This document shows positions 19,738-27,299 of a stretch of 64,000 bases of DNA, piece by piece (within the stretch, counting starts at the first letter, position 1; each line of letters opens with the position of its first letter). Under the pieces are notes generated by a model. The model worked only from the letters and a program-made list of their open reading frames with translations, had not been told where the DNA came from and did not search any database. This DNA is from Variovorax paradoxus (GTDB lineage: Bacteria; Pseudomonadota; Gammaproteobacteria; Burkholderiales; Burkholderiaceae_C), in assembly GCF_018614915.1 (NCBI RefSeq), contig NZ_JAGGNU010000024.1:124001-188000 (forward strand). Direction: 5' to 3'. The translations under genes were made by a program, and so were the position numbers.

Positions 19738-20522
19738 GAGGCGGACTCCGGTGGGGATGCACGGTGGCGAGCGAGCCAGGCGATGTCGACCGCGAAAGAC
19801 GCGCTGAGCGCGGCCAGGCTCGCGGCCGCGAGGGCTCGGCTCCACGGCAAGGTGATGATGGGCCCGAGGCACACGAGCAGGCTGGTGATCTGCGCCACGC
19901 AGACCGCCTTGCGCCGCTGGCTGGGCGGCAGCGGCCGCGCCATCCAGGGCCAGGGCCGCATCGCCAGCACGAAGGCGTAGCGCATCAGCCCGGCCGCCAG
20001 GACCCATGCGCCGGCCTTGTCGAAATGGAAGACCAGCAGGCACAGCACGAGCACCGTGAGCGCATCGGCCTCCATGTCGAAGCGCGCGCCGAACTCGCTG
20101 GCCAGGCCGCCGCGGCGCGCCAGCGGGCCGTCGACGGCATCGAGCAATGCGGCGGTGGTGCCCACGAGGATGACGCCCCAGGCCATCGTGTGCGCATCCG
20201 CCAGCGGCTCGCCGACGCAGGCTGCGATCAGCGCGATCAGTGCGAGGCGCGCCAGCGTCACCCGGTTGGCGGGGCCGAAGCGTGCATTCGGCGCATGGGC
20301 CGGCAGGCCGTGCAGCACCCATGCGAAGGTCGCGGCGAAGACGGCCGCCGCCTTGAGCTTGAACCACGGGCTGAGTTCGCCCAGCAGCGTCACGGCGCCG
20401 GCCGCCACCGCCAGCAGAAGGAAGCAGGGCACGGCCTCGCGCCAGGCGTCGCGCCGGAGCGCGGCGAGCCGGCCCGCGCTGAATGCAGGCCGGTCGGCGG
20501 GGGGATGGGTGATCATCGTCAT
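19734..20522 (-). CDS. CDP-alcohol phosphatidyltransferase
   Basis: 262 residues with about six membrane helices. The family active-site motif D-x2-D-G-x2-A-R...G-x3-D-x3-D is complete: DAVDGPLAR (about residue 131) and GARFDMEAD. It joins a CDP-activated lipid or alcohol with a second alcohol at the cytoplasmic face. The second substrate is unknown. ATG 20522 or the ATG two codons later (20516) may start it. The divergent dehydrogenase gene begins only 12 bases away, so any promoter must lie inside coding sequence. Confidence 0.87.
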   Translation of the reverse strand: MTMITHPPADRPAFSAGRLAALRRDAWREAVPCFLLLAVAAGAVTLLGELSPWFKLKAAAVFAATFAWVLHGLPAHAPNARFGPANRVTLARLALIALIAACVGEPLADAHTMAWGVILVGTTAALLDAVDGPLARRGGLASEFGARFDMEADALTVLVLCLLVFHFDKAGAWVLAAGLMRYAFVLAMRPWPWMARPLPPSQRRKAVCVAQITSLLVCLGPIITLPWSRALAAASLAALSASFAVDIAWLARHRASPPESAS

Positions 20523-20534
20523 AAGATCCGTCGC

Positions 20535-21533
20535 ATGCCAGCATATCCCTCCCGTGTCGCTGCTGCAGAGTCCTGGGCCTGCTGGATCGAGGCCCCGGGC
20601 CGGGCTGGTATCCGGCGCGCGGCGCTCGACGTGCCCGGTCCGGCGGAGGTGCAGGTCCGCGCGCTGCACAGCGGCATCAGCCGTGGCACCGAGCTGCTGG
20701 TGTTGCGCGGCGAGGTGCCGGCGAGCGAATTCGAACGCATGCGCGCGCCCTTCCAGGAGGGTGTGTTTCCGGCGCCGGTGAAGTACGGCTATGCGAGCGT
20801 CGGCACGGTCGAGCAGGGACCCGAGGCGCTTCTGGGCCGCGACGTGTTCTGCCTCTATCCGCACCAGACCCGCTACGTGGTTCCGGCCGATGCCGTGCAC
20901 CTGCTGCCCGACGGGCTGCCGCCCGCGCGCGCCGTGCTGGCGGCCAACATGGAGACCGCCGTCAATGCGCTGTGGGATGCGGCGCCGCGGGTCGGCGACC
21001 GCATCGCCGTGGTGGGTGCGGGCGTGGTCGGCCTGCTGGTGGCCTGGCTCGCCGGGCGCATGCCCGGTTGCGAGGTCGAAGTGATCGACACGAATCCCGC
21101 GCGGCGCGCCGCGGCGCAAGGGCTGGGCCTCGTCTTTGCGAGCCCCGAGGCTGCCAGGCCCGATGCCGACCTGGTGCTGCATGCCAGCGGCAGCGCGGTG
21201 GGCCTCGCCACCGCGCTGCGCCTGGCCGCCTTCGAGGCGACCGTGCTGGAGCTGAGCTGGTACGGGCAGCGCGCCGTCGCGCTGCCGCTCGGCGAGGCCT
21301 TCCATTCCCGGCGCCTCACGCTGAAGAGCTCGCAGGTCGGCCACGTGGCCGCTGCGCAGCGCGCGCGCTGGAGCCATCGGAGGCGGCTCGCGCTGGCGCT
21401 GTCGCTGCTGCGCGATCCGGTGCTCGATGCGCTCGTCACCGACAGCGCACCCTTCGACGAACTCCCGGCGGTGCTGAACCGGCTCGCCGCGGGCGCGCCG
21501 GACACCCTGTGCCACCGCATCGACTATCCCTGA
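20535..21533 (+). CDS. BchC-like medium-chain dehydrogenase
   Basis: 332 residues, medium-chain dehydrogenase fold with N-terminal GroES-like and C-terminal Rossmann domains. The opening [12 protein letters not shown] resembles BchC-type proteins rather than alcohol dehydrogenases: the usual catalytic-zinc Cys of the GxCGTD motif is Ser/Arg here. The nucleotide site is [10 protein letters not shown] (about residue 157). First gene of a rightward four-gene operon with a PTPS-fold protein, a glycosyltransferase and a methyltransferase. It probably oxidises or reduces an intermediate of that pathway. Chlorophyll synthesis is not implied, as no other bch gene is present. Confidence 0.82.
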   Translation: MPAYPSRVAAAESWACWIEAPGRAGIRRAALDVPGPAEVQVRALHSGISRGTELLVLRGEVPASEFERMRAPFQEGVFPAPVKYGYASVGTVEQGPEALLGRDVFCLYPHQTRYVVPADAVHLLPDGLPPARAVLAANMETAVNALWDAAPRVGDRIAVVGAGVVGLLVAWLAGRMPGCEVEVIDTNPARRAAAQGLGLVFASPEAARPDADLVLHASGSAVGLATALRLAAFEATVLELSWYGQRAVALPLGEAFHSRRLTLKSSQVGHVAAAQRARWSHRRRLALALSLLRDPVLDALVTDSAPFDELPAVLNRLAAGAPDTLCHRIDYP

Positions 21534-21557
21534 CTATTCACTCTGGAAAGACCGCGC

Positions 21558-21956
21558 ATGTACAGCGTCAATGTCCGCGACCACTTCATGATTGCCCACA
21601 GCTTCCGCGGCCATGTCTTCGGCCCCGCGCAGCGCCTGCATGGCGCGACCTACGTGGTCGATCTCGAACTGCGCCGCGCCGAGCTCGATGCCGACGGCGT
21701 GGTGGTCGACATCGCGCTCGCCACCGAGGTGCTGCGTAGCGTGCTGGGCGAGCTCAACCTGCGCAACCTCGACGAGGATCCGGCCTTCGAGGGCCGCAAC
21801 ACCACGACCGAGTTCATGGCGCGCGTGATCTTCGATCGTGTCGCCGCGCGCATCGCCGCCGGCGAGCTCGGCCCGCATGCCGGCGGCCTCTCGGCGATGC
21901 GCGTGCGCCTGAACGAATCGCACGTGGCCTGGGCGGCCTACGAGGGCGCGCTTTGA
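21558..21956 (+). CDS. 6-pyruvoyl-tetrahydropterin synthase/QueD-fold protein with degenerate active site
   Basis: 132 residues covering the whole PTPS fold (IAH...RLHGATY...VVDI...LRNLDEDP...TTTEF...NESHVAW). Compared with the family motif, two zinc histidines remain (His14, His28) but the third is Ala30 (HGA instead of HGH). The catalytic Cys position is Ala24, and the Asp-His pair of LDHxxLN is Asn67-Leu68. The substrate-anchoring Glu (Glu120) is kept. It is therefore probably not a classical PTPS or QueD, and may bind or convert a related pterin-like molecule. Its stop overlaps the next gene's TTG start. Confidence 0.85.
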   Translation: MYSVNVRDHFMIAHSFRGHVFGPAQRLHGATYVVDLELRRAELDADGVVVDIALATEVLRSVLGELNLRNLDEDPAFEGRNTTTEFMARVIFDRVAARIAAGELGPHAGGLSAMRVRLNESHVAWAAYEGAL

Positions 21957-23014
21957 CCACGAAGCACTGCAGCTTCCTGGTGCCGGGCGAGCTGGAGACG
22001 CGCACCGGCGGCTACACCTATGACCGGCGCATCGTCGATGGCCTGCGCGCGCTGCAGTGGGAGGTCGAGATCCGGTCCTTGGGTGAAGGCTATCCGGCAC
22101 CCGACGCGGCCGCGCTGGCGCAGGCCGGTCGCGTGCTCGATGCCTTGCCCGATGGCGCGCTCGCGGTGGTCGACGGCCTGGCCTTCGGCGTGCTGCCCGA
22201 ACTGGCGCAGCGGCATGCGGATCGGCTTCGCTGGGTCGCGCTGGTGCATCACCCGCTGTCGCTCGAGACCGGCCTCGACGCGACGCAGCAGCGCGCCTTG
22301 TTCGAGAGCGAGCGCCGTGCGCTGGCCGCTGCGCGCGGCGTGATCGTCACCAGTCCTTCCACGGCGCGTGCACTGGCAGCCTTCGATGTCGCCGCTTCGC
22401 GCATCGCCGTGGTCGAGCCCGGGACCGAGCCGGCACCCCTGGCGGAGGGCTCGGACACGGATGCCTTGTCGCTGCTGTGCGTGGCGACCGTGACGCCGCG
22501 CAAGGGGCATGCCGTGCTGGTCGAGGCGCTGTCCGGACTGAAGGACCGGCGCTGGACGCTGCATTGCGCCGGCAGCCTGGTGATGGACGCCGCGTGCGCG
22601 TCCGCATTGACGCAGGCCATCGAAGCCCACGGCCTGCACGGAAGAGTCGTGCTGCACGGCGAGCAGGACGAAGCGGGCCTGCGCGCGCTCTATGCGAGCG
22701 CCGATGCCTTCGTGCTGCCTTCGTTCCACGAAGGCTACGGCATGGCGCTGGCCGAAGCGCTGGCGTATGGGCTGCCGGTGATCAGCACGCGCGCCGGCGC
22801 GATTCCGGACACTGTGCCGGCGGATGCGGGCGAGCTGGTGACGCCCGGCGACGCCGTCGCGCTGCGGGGTGCGCTGCAGCGGCTGATGGACGACGCGGCA
22901 TGGCGTGCGCAGCTTGCGTCCGGTGCACGGCGTGCGCGCAGCCGCCTGCCGACCTGGTCGCAGAGCAGCGCGCGCTTCGCAGCGGCGCTCAGCGGTTTTC
23001 AGCGAAGCGCATGA
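21953..23014 (+). CDS. Glycosyltransferase family 4
   Basis: 353 residues, GT-B fold. The N-terminal acceptor domain has the Gly-rich [10 protein letters not shown] loop. The C-terminal donor domain has [17 protein letters not shown] and the E-x7-E retaining motif [12 protein letters not shown] (about residue 263). The start is TTG 21953 in a TTGA overlap with the PTPS-like stop, so expression depends on coupling. No signal peptide, so it is cytoplasmic. In context it probably glycosylates the small molecule made by the neighbouring enzymes, not a surface polysaccharide. Confidence 0.87.
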   Translation: MTTKHCSFLVPGELETRTGGYTYDRRIVDGLRALQWEVEIRSLGEGYPAPDAAALAQAGRVLDALPDGALAVVDGLAFGVLPELAQRHADRLRWVALVHHPLSLETGLDATQQRALFESERRALAAARGVIVTSPSTARALAAFDVAASRIAVVEPGTEPAPLAEGSDTDALSLLCVATVTPRKGHAVLVEALSGLKDRRWTLHCAGSLVMDAACASALTQAIEAHGLHGRVVLHGEQDEAGLRALYASADAFVLPSFHEGYGMALAEALAYGLPVISTRAGAIPDTVPADAGELVTPGDAVALRGALQRLMDDAAWRAQLASGARRARSRLPTWSQSSARFAAALSGFQRSA

Positions 23015-23820
23015 CGGCCGCATTCAGCGCCGAGTGGCTCGCGCTGCGCGAGCCCTTCGACCGCGCGGCGCGCCGCGAGTCGGCCGCGCTGCTGGACCTG
23101 CAGGCAATGGCCGCCCGGCTGCGCGGCGGCGATCCTGCGCTGTGCGTGATCGACCTGGCCTGCGGCACCGGCGCCAATCTGCGCGAGCTGGCACCGCGGC
23201 TGGGCGGCACGCAGCGCTGGCTGCTGGTCGATCATGACCCGCGCTTGCTCGCGGCGCTGCCGGAAGTGCTCGAAGGCCCCGGATGGCATGCGAAGGCGCG
23301 TCCGCTCCACATCGATCTTGCCGCGGCGCTCGATGCCGTACCTTTCAGGGAGGCGCAACTCATCACCGCTTCGGCGCTGCTGGACCTCGTGTCCGCATCG
23401 TGGCTCGACGCGTTGCTGCGCCATGTGCGGGCGGCGAACGCTGCCGTGCTGTTCGCGCTGAATGTCGACGGGCGTGTGGTGTGGGAGCCCGGCCTTGCAG
23501 GCGACGCGGAGGTCCACGAATTGTTCGCCGCCCATCAAAGGCGCGACAAGGGTTTCGGCCCCGCCCTCGGCGCTGAAGCCGTTGCGCTGGCGATCGCTCG
23601 TCTGGATGCGATGGGCTACAGCGTCACGCAGGTGCGCAGCGACTGGTGCATCGAAGACCCGGTCATGCTGCGCGCAATGATCGAGGGCATGGCTGCCGCC
23701 GCACTGGAGCAGGAAGCGGATGCGCAGGAGCGTGCGGAAGCATGGAAGGCGCGGCGGCTCGCGCTTGCCGACTGCACTTGCCTGCGCGTGGGGCATCAGG
23801 ATGTTCTGGCAATGCCTTAG
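23011..23820 (+). CDS. Class I SAM-dependent methyltransferase
   Basis: 269 residues. SAM motif I is VIDLACGTGANLREL (about residue 47) with the acidic LLVDHD at the end of strand 2. The C-terminal region has no recognisable specificity domain. The ATG overlaps the glycosyltransferase stop (ATGA). It ends the rightward operon and its stop codon overlaps the stop of the convergent RibD-like gene by 4 bases. Probably methylates the product of this cluster. Substrate unknown. Confidence 0.82.
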   Translation: MTAAFSAEWLALREPFDRAARRESAALLDLQAMAARLRGGDPALCVIDLACGTGANLRELAPRLGGTQRWLLVDHDPRLLAALPEVLEGPGWHAKARPLHIDLAAALDAVPFREAQLITASALLDLVSASWLDALLRHVRAANAAVLFALNVDGRVVWEPGLAGDAEVHELFAAHQRRDKGFGPALGAEAVALAIARLDAMGYSVTQVRSDWCIEDPVMLRAMIEGMAAAALEQEADAQERAEAWKARRLALADCTCLRVGHQDVLAMP

Positions 23821-24689
23821 CCGGGACCGCGGAGATCCAAATCCCACAGCACATCCGCCCCCATGCGGAAAACCCGGCTGGCCGGGCGCGGGCAATCGCG
23901 CATCGCGGTGCGTGGCGGCAACAGCAGGCCGGGACGACCGCCGCCGATGAGCACCGGCGCGACGCTGAGGTGCAGCCGGTTCATGCAGCCCTGCGCGATG
24001 AAGCGAGAGACCGTGATGCCACCGCCTTCGACGAAAAGCACGTGCAGGCCGCGCCGCTCGAGCGCGGCGAGCAGGGCGTGCAAGTCCATCGTGCCCTCGG
24101 CGTTCACCAGGCCCGGCACGCCCAGCACCTGATCGGCGCCCACGCGCCGTGCCGCTTCGGCTTCGCGTGCCGCGTCGCAAGCGAGCAGGGTGGGTGCCTG
24201 GCGATCCGTGAAGACGCGCAGCGAGGGCGGCAGGCGCAGCGCCGGGTCGAGCACCACGCGCACCGGATGCTCGCCCGCCACGCGGCGCGTGGTGAGCTGC
24301 GGATTGTCGATGGCCACCGTGCCCGCGCCCACGATCACTGCATCGCAGAGCGCGCGCAGCCGGTGCAGGTGCAGCAGCACCTGTGCGCCGTTCACGTAGT
24401 TGGAGTCGCCGCCCCGCGTGGCGATGCAGCCGTCGAGGCTCTGGCCCAGCTGGCCGATCACCCAGGGCGCGCCCTGGGGCGGCCGGTCGAGCAGGGGATC
24501 GAGAAGCGCGAGGAGCTCGACCGCTTCGTCGTTCCACCCCTCGAGCGGCAGCAGGACCGGCGGCGGCGGCGCGCCTGCGCTGCGGCGCTGCCGGACGATG
24601 TCCAGGCACAGCGGCCACAGCGCTTCCACGTCGAACGTCCGGGGGGTGGACGAGCTCATGAGGGGGCGCGGGTCGTAGGCGTTCACCAC
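23817..24689 (-). CDS. RibD C-terminal-domain family reductase
   Basis: 290 residues from the GTG start. After an N-terminal extension of about 70 residues comes the RibD/DHFR-like reductase domain: GQSLDGCIAT, a NYVNG segment, LRALCDAVIVGAGTVAIDNPQL, and the NADPH-binding FVEGGGITVSRF. Relatives reduce ribosylaminopyrimidines or dihydropterins. The N-terminal deaminase domain of true RibD is missing. Two tandem GTGs overlap the stop of the upstream membrane gene, and ATG 24659 is an alternative start. It faces the PTPS-like operon and probably belongs to the same pathway. Confidence 0.82.
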   Translation of the reverse strand: MVNAYDPRPLMSSSTPRTFDVEALWPLCLDIVRQRRSAGAPPPPVLLPLEGWNDEAVELLALLDPLLDRPPQGAPWVIGQLGQSLDGCIATRGGDSNYVNGAQVLLHLHRLRALCDAVIVGAGTVAIDNPQLTTRRVAGEHPVRVVLDPALRLPPSLRVFTDRQAPTLLACDAAREAEAARRVGADQVLGVPGLVNAEGTMDLHALLAALERRGLHVLFVEGGGITVSRFIAQGCMNRLHLSVAPVLIGGGRPGLLLPPRTAMRDCPRPASRVFRMGADVLWDLDLRGPG

Positions 24690-25543
24690 TTGGGTTGGTA
24701 GTAGGGATCGTCCATGTTAGCCGGCGTGTCGGCTGCACCCCAGTGGGCCAGTGCCAGTGCGGCCGCGACCCACAAGGCGGCCACCGCGGCCACGATCAGC
24801 GATTCGACCCAGGGGCGGGCTTCTCCGCGCCGCAAGTGCCGGCTTGCTCGCCGCACCAGGGAGCCGGATGAGAAGGCCGCGACCAACAGCAGCAGCGCGG
24901 CGGGGCGCGCCGGCGTCAGCAAGGCCGTGGCCTGCATCAGCGTCAGCCAGGCCAGCACCGAGACGACGGCAGCGCTCGCGCCGAAAGCGATGCGCGCGAC
25001 GGGCCAGAGCCACAGCGCACCACCCGCGAGCGCGGCGCCCAGCGCGAGGCTCAGCTCGAACAGCAGCGCAGAGCCGGACATCATCGCGAGCGCCGCCAGC
25101 CCGAGGCTCGCCACCACGAGCATCGCGACGGCGTCGGCGCGCCTCGGGCCCTCCTTCAGCACGGTGCGGATCACGACCATGCCCAGCAGCCAGATCCCGA
25201 TCGCGAGCGGCAGCGGCTGGCGGGGCAGGCTTGCCAGCACCAGCGCCCACAGGACGCCGGCTGCGACCCACTGCGTTCGCCGGCTGGCGCGCAGGGCTTC
25301 CAGGCCCAGGCCCACGAGCGCAGCCGCAGCGTAGATCCAGGGCAGCTTCTCGGTCAGCGTGCCCGGCAGCAGCCGCCAGCCCAGCATCCACGATGCCGTG
25401 CCGACGATGGCCACCGCGACGCCCGCAGCCGCCCAGCGCGCCCCTCGCGCTGGCCCCAGGCCGCCGCGCAACAATCCCGTCGCGACGAATGCGATGCAAA
25501 GCGGCAGCGCCAGGCCCTGGAACAGCGGGTGGTGAAAGTCCAT
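24683..25543 (-). CDS. Multi-pass membrane protein of unknown function
   Basis: 286 residues, eight or more hydrophobic segments evenly spread, Ala/Leu-rich, no charged motif that identifies a transporter family. It ends in a short hydrophilic tail (DDPYYQPKW). The RibD-type gene starts within its last codons, so the two are coupled and it may export or import the product of the cluster. I do not recognise a family. Confidence 0.7.
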   Translation of the reverse strand: MDFHHPLFQGLALPLCIAFVATGLLRGGLGPARGARWAAAGVAVAIVGTASWMLGWRLLPGTLTEKLPWIYAAAALVGLGLEALRASRRTQWVAAGVLWALVLASLPRQPLPLAIGIWLLGMVVIRTVLKEGPRRADAVAMLVVASLGLAALAMMSGSALLFELSLALGAALAGGALWLWPVARIAFGASAAVVSVLAWLTLMQATALLTPARPAALLLLVAAFSSGSLVRRASRHLRRGEARPWVESLIVAAVAALWVAAALALAHWGAADTPANMDDPYYQPKW

Positions 25544-25570
25544 TCCAGGTTATGCAGGCGCTGGGCTGCT

Positions 25571-26242
25571 TCAGTCAATCCCGGCGTCGTGCGGCGACAC
25601 GCCCTGCGCCAGGGCCGCATCGCGCTGGGCGGCCAGGCCACGGCGAAAGCCTTCGCGCTGCTGCAGGCGTTGCCAGTAGGCGGCCACGTTCGTTGGAAAG
25701 CGTGCAACCAGGTCCAGCTGGCCGGCCAGCATCAGGGCGTAGCCGACCGAGATGTCGGCCGCGGTGAAGCGCTCGGCACTGAGGAACTCGTGCTGTGCCA
25801 GCACGGCGTCGATGCCGCGCAGGCGCGCGATGAACCACTTGGCATAGTCGTCCGCCGCCTGCGGCAGCTTGCGCTCGTCGGGCTCGAAGCGGCCGTAGCG
25901 CAACACGATGGTCTGGGGAAAGGTCAGCGTGGCCTCGCCGTGGTGCAGCCAGTTGAGCCAGGCGCCGAAGCCGGGCTCGCCGGGTCGAACGGCCAGGCCG
26001 CGCAGGTTGTCCGGGTCGAAGCGCTCGGCCAGGTACTGGCACATCGCGGCCGACTCGGTCATGCGCGTGTCGCCGTCGATCAGGTAGGGAATGGTGCCGA
26101 GCGGATTGATCTCGAGATAGCTGCGCTCGCGTACGCGCGGCGGGAAGGGCAGCATGCGCAGCTCGTAGGGTGCGCCCAGTTCTTCCAGCATCCAGAGCGG
26201 GCGGAAGGAGCGGGCGCTGACGCAGTGATAGAGGGCGATCAT
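25571..26242 (-). CDS. Glutathione S-transferase family protein
   Basis: 223 residues. The N-terminal thioredoxin-like domain has SARSFRPLWMLEELGAPYEL, the cis-Pro segment GTIPYLID and the glutathione-binding DTRMTESAAM (Glu-Ser pair). The helical C-terminal domain follows. A cytoplasmic detoxification or isomerase role is expected, with unknown substrate. It is 30 bases downstream of the Bug-type gene in the same direction. Confidence 0.9.
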   Translation of the reverse strand: MIALYHCVSARSFRPLWMLEELGAPYELRMLPFPPRVRERSYLEINPLGTIPYLIDGDTRMTESAAMCQYLAERFDPDNLRGLAVRPGEPGFGAWLNWLHHGEATLTFPQTIVLRYGRFEPDERKLPQAADDYAKWFIARLRGIDAVLAQHEFLSAERFTAADISVGYALMLAGQLDLVARFPTNVAAYWQRLQQREGFRRGLAAQRDAALAQGVSPHDAGID

Positions 26243-26272
26243 GGGTGCACTCTACCTGGGCCCGCAGCCTCT

Positions 26273-27277
26273 TCAGTCGAGCGTTGCCCCGGATTGCTTC
26301 ACCAGCTTCTGGTGCTTGTCCAGTTCGGTCTTGAAAAAGGCCGGCGCGGCTTCGGGGCCGGTGTGGAGCACCATCAGCCCTTGCCCGGCAATCGCGTTCT
26401 GCGCTTCGGGCGAGGCCAGCGCGGTCTTCATCGCGCCGTGGTAGCCGTCGACGATGTTCTTCGGCAAGCCGGCCGGCCCGATCAGCGCGATCCACGCATC
26501 GAAGCTGTAGCCGGGCACGCCGGCCTCGGCCAGGGTCGGCACCTCGGGCAGCGCGCCGGAGCGCGTGGGCGTCGACACCGCCAGCGCGCGCAGCGCGCCG
26601 GCCTTGATCTGGGGCGCCACCTGCGACACCGACACGAAGCCCAGCTGTACCTGCCCGCCGATCAGGTCGGTGACCAGCGGACCGGTGCCGCGATAGGGCA
26701 CGTGCTTCATCTCCGTGCCGGTTTCGCTGACCAGCAGTTCGCCGGCCAGGTGCAGCGTGCTGCCGTTGCCGGCCGAGCCGAAGTTGAGCGTGCCCGGCTT
26801 CGCCTTGGCGAGCGCGATCAATTCCGTCACATTCTTGGCCGGCACCGAGGGATGCACGACCAGCACCAGCGGCACGGTGGCGATCACCGCGATCGGCGTG
26901 ATGTCCTTCAGCGAGTCGTAGGGCACGGACTTGTAGATGCCCGGGTTGATCACGTGGTTCGACGAGATCATGCCGAGCGTGAAGCCGTCCCTGGCTGCCT
27001 TCACGACCTGGGTGGTGCCCGGGATGCCGCCGGCGCCGACGATGTTCTCGACCACGACCGGATGGCCCGCGGCCCTGCCGAAGGACGGGCCGATGGCGCG
27101 CGCGACCGCGTCCACCGTCGAGCCGGCCGCCAGCGGCACCACCATGCGGATCGGCTTGTCGGAGGCCGGCGCCTGGGCCAGCGCGGCAAGCGGCGCCGCC
27201 GCTAAGGCGGCGCCCACGAGCGCTGCCGCGAGGCGACGCGCCAGAGGGGTTTTCACCACCATCATCATCATCATCAT
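26273..27277 (-). CDS. Bug/TctC-family periplasmic solute-binding protein
   Basis: 334 residues. A run of six ATG codons (27260-27277) precedes a signal peptide ending near ALAQA (about residue 36). The tripartite tricarboxylate receptor domain shows RMVVPLAAGSTVDAVAR, VVENIVGAGG, and NFGSAGNGSTLHLAGELL. No TctA/TctB membrane genes are nearby, as is usual for the many orphan Bug proteins of Burkholderiales. It follows the aconitase-family gene by 22 bases, so its ligand may be the carboxylate that enzyme acts on. RBS AAGGAG lies upstream of the first ATG. Confidence 0.9.
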   Translation of the reverse strand: MMMMMMVVKTPLARRLAAALVGAALAAAPLAALAQAPASDKPIRMVVPLAAGSTVDAVARAIGPSFGRAAGHPVVVENIVGAGGIPGTTQVVKAARDGFTLGMISSNHVINPGIYKSVPYDSLKDITPIAVIATVPLVLVVHPSVPAKNVTELIALAKAKPGTLNFGSAGNGSTLHLAGELLVSETGTEMKHVPYRGTGPLVTDLIGGQVQLGFVSVSQVAPQIKAGALRALAVSTPTRSGALPEVPTLAEAGVPGYSFDAWIALIGPAGLPKNIVDGYHGAMKTALASPEAQNAIAGQGLMVLHTGPEAAPAFFKTELDKHQKLVKQSGATLD

Positions 27278-27299
27278 CAGCTTGTCTCCTTGTCTGGTT

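Noticed and set aside
27251..27277. Plus-strand run of CAC/CAT codons that reads as an eight-histidine tag
   Set aside because: It is the reverse complement of the natural start of the Bug-type protein (six ATG and two GTG codons), with a proper ribosome site and signal peptide, so no vector sequence is implied.
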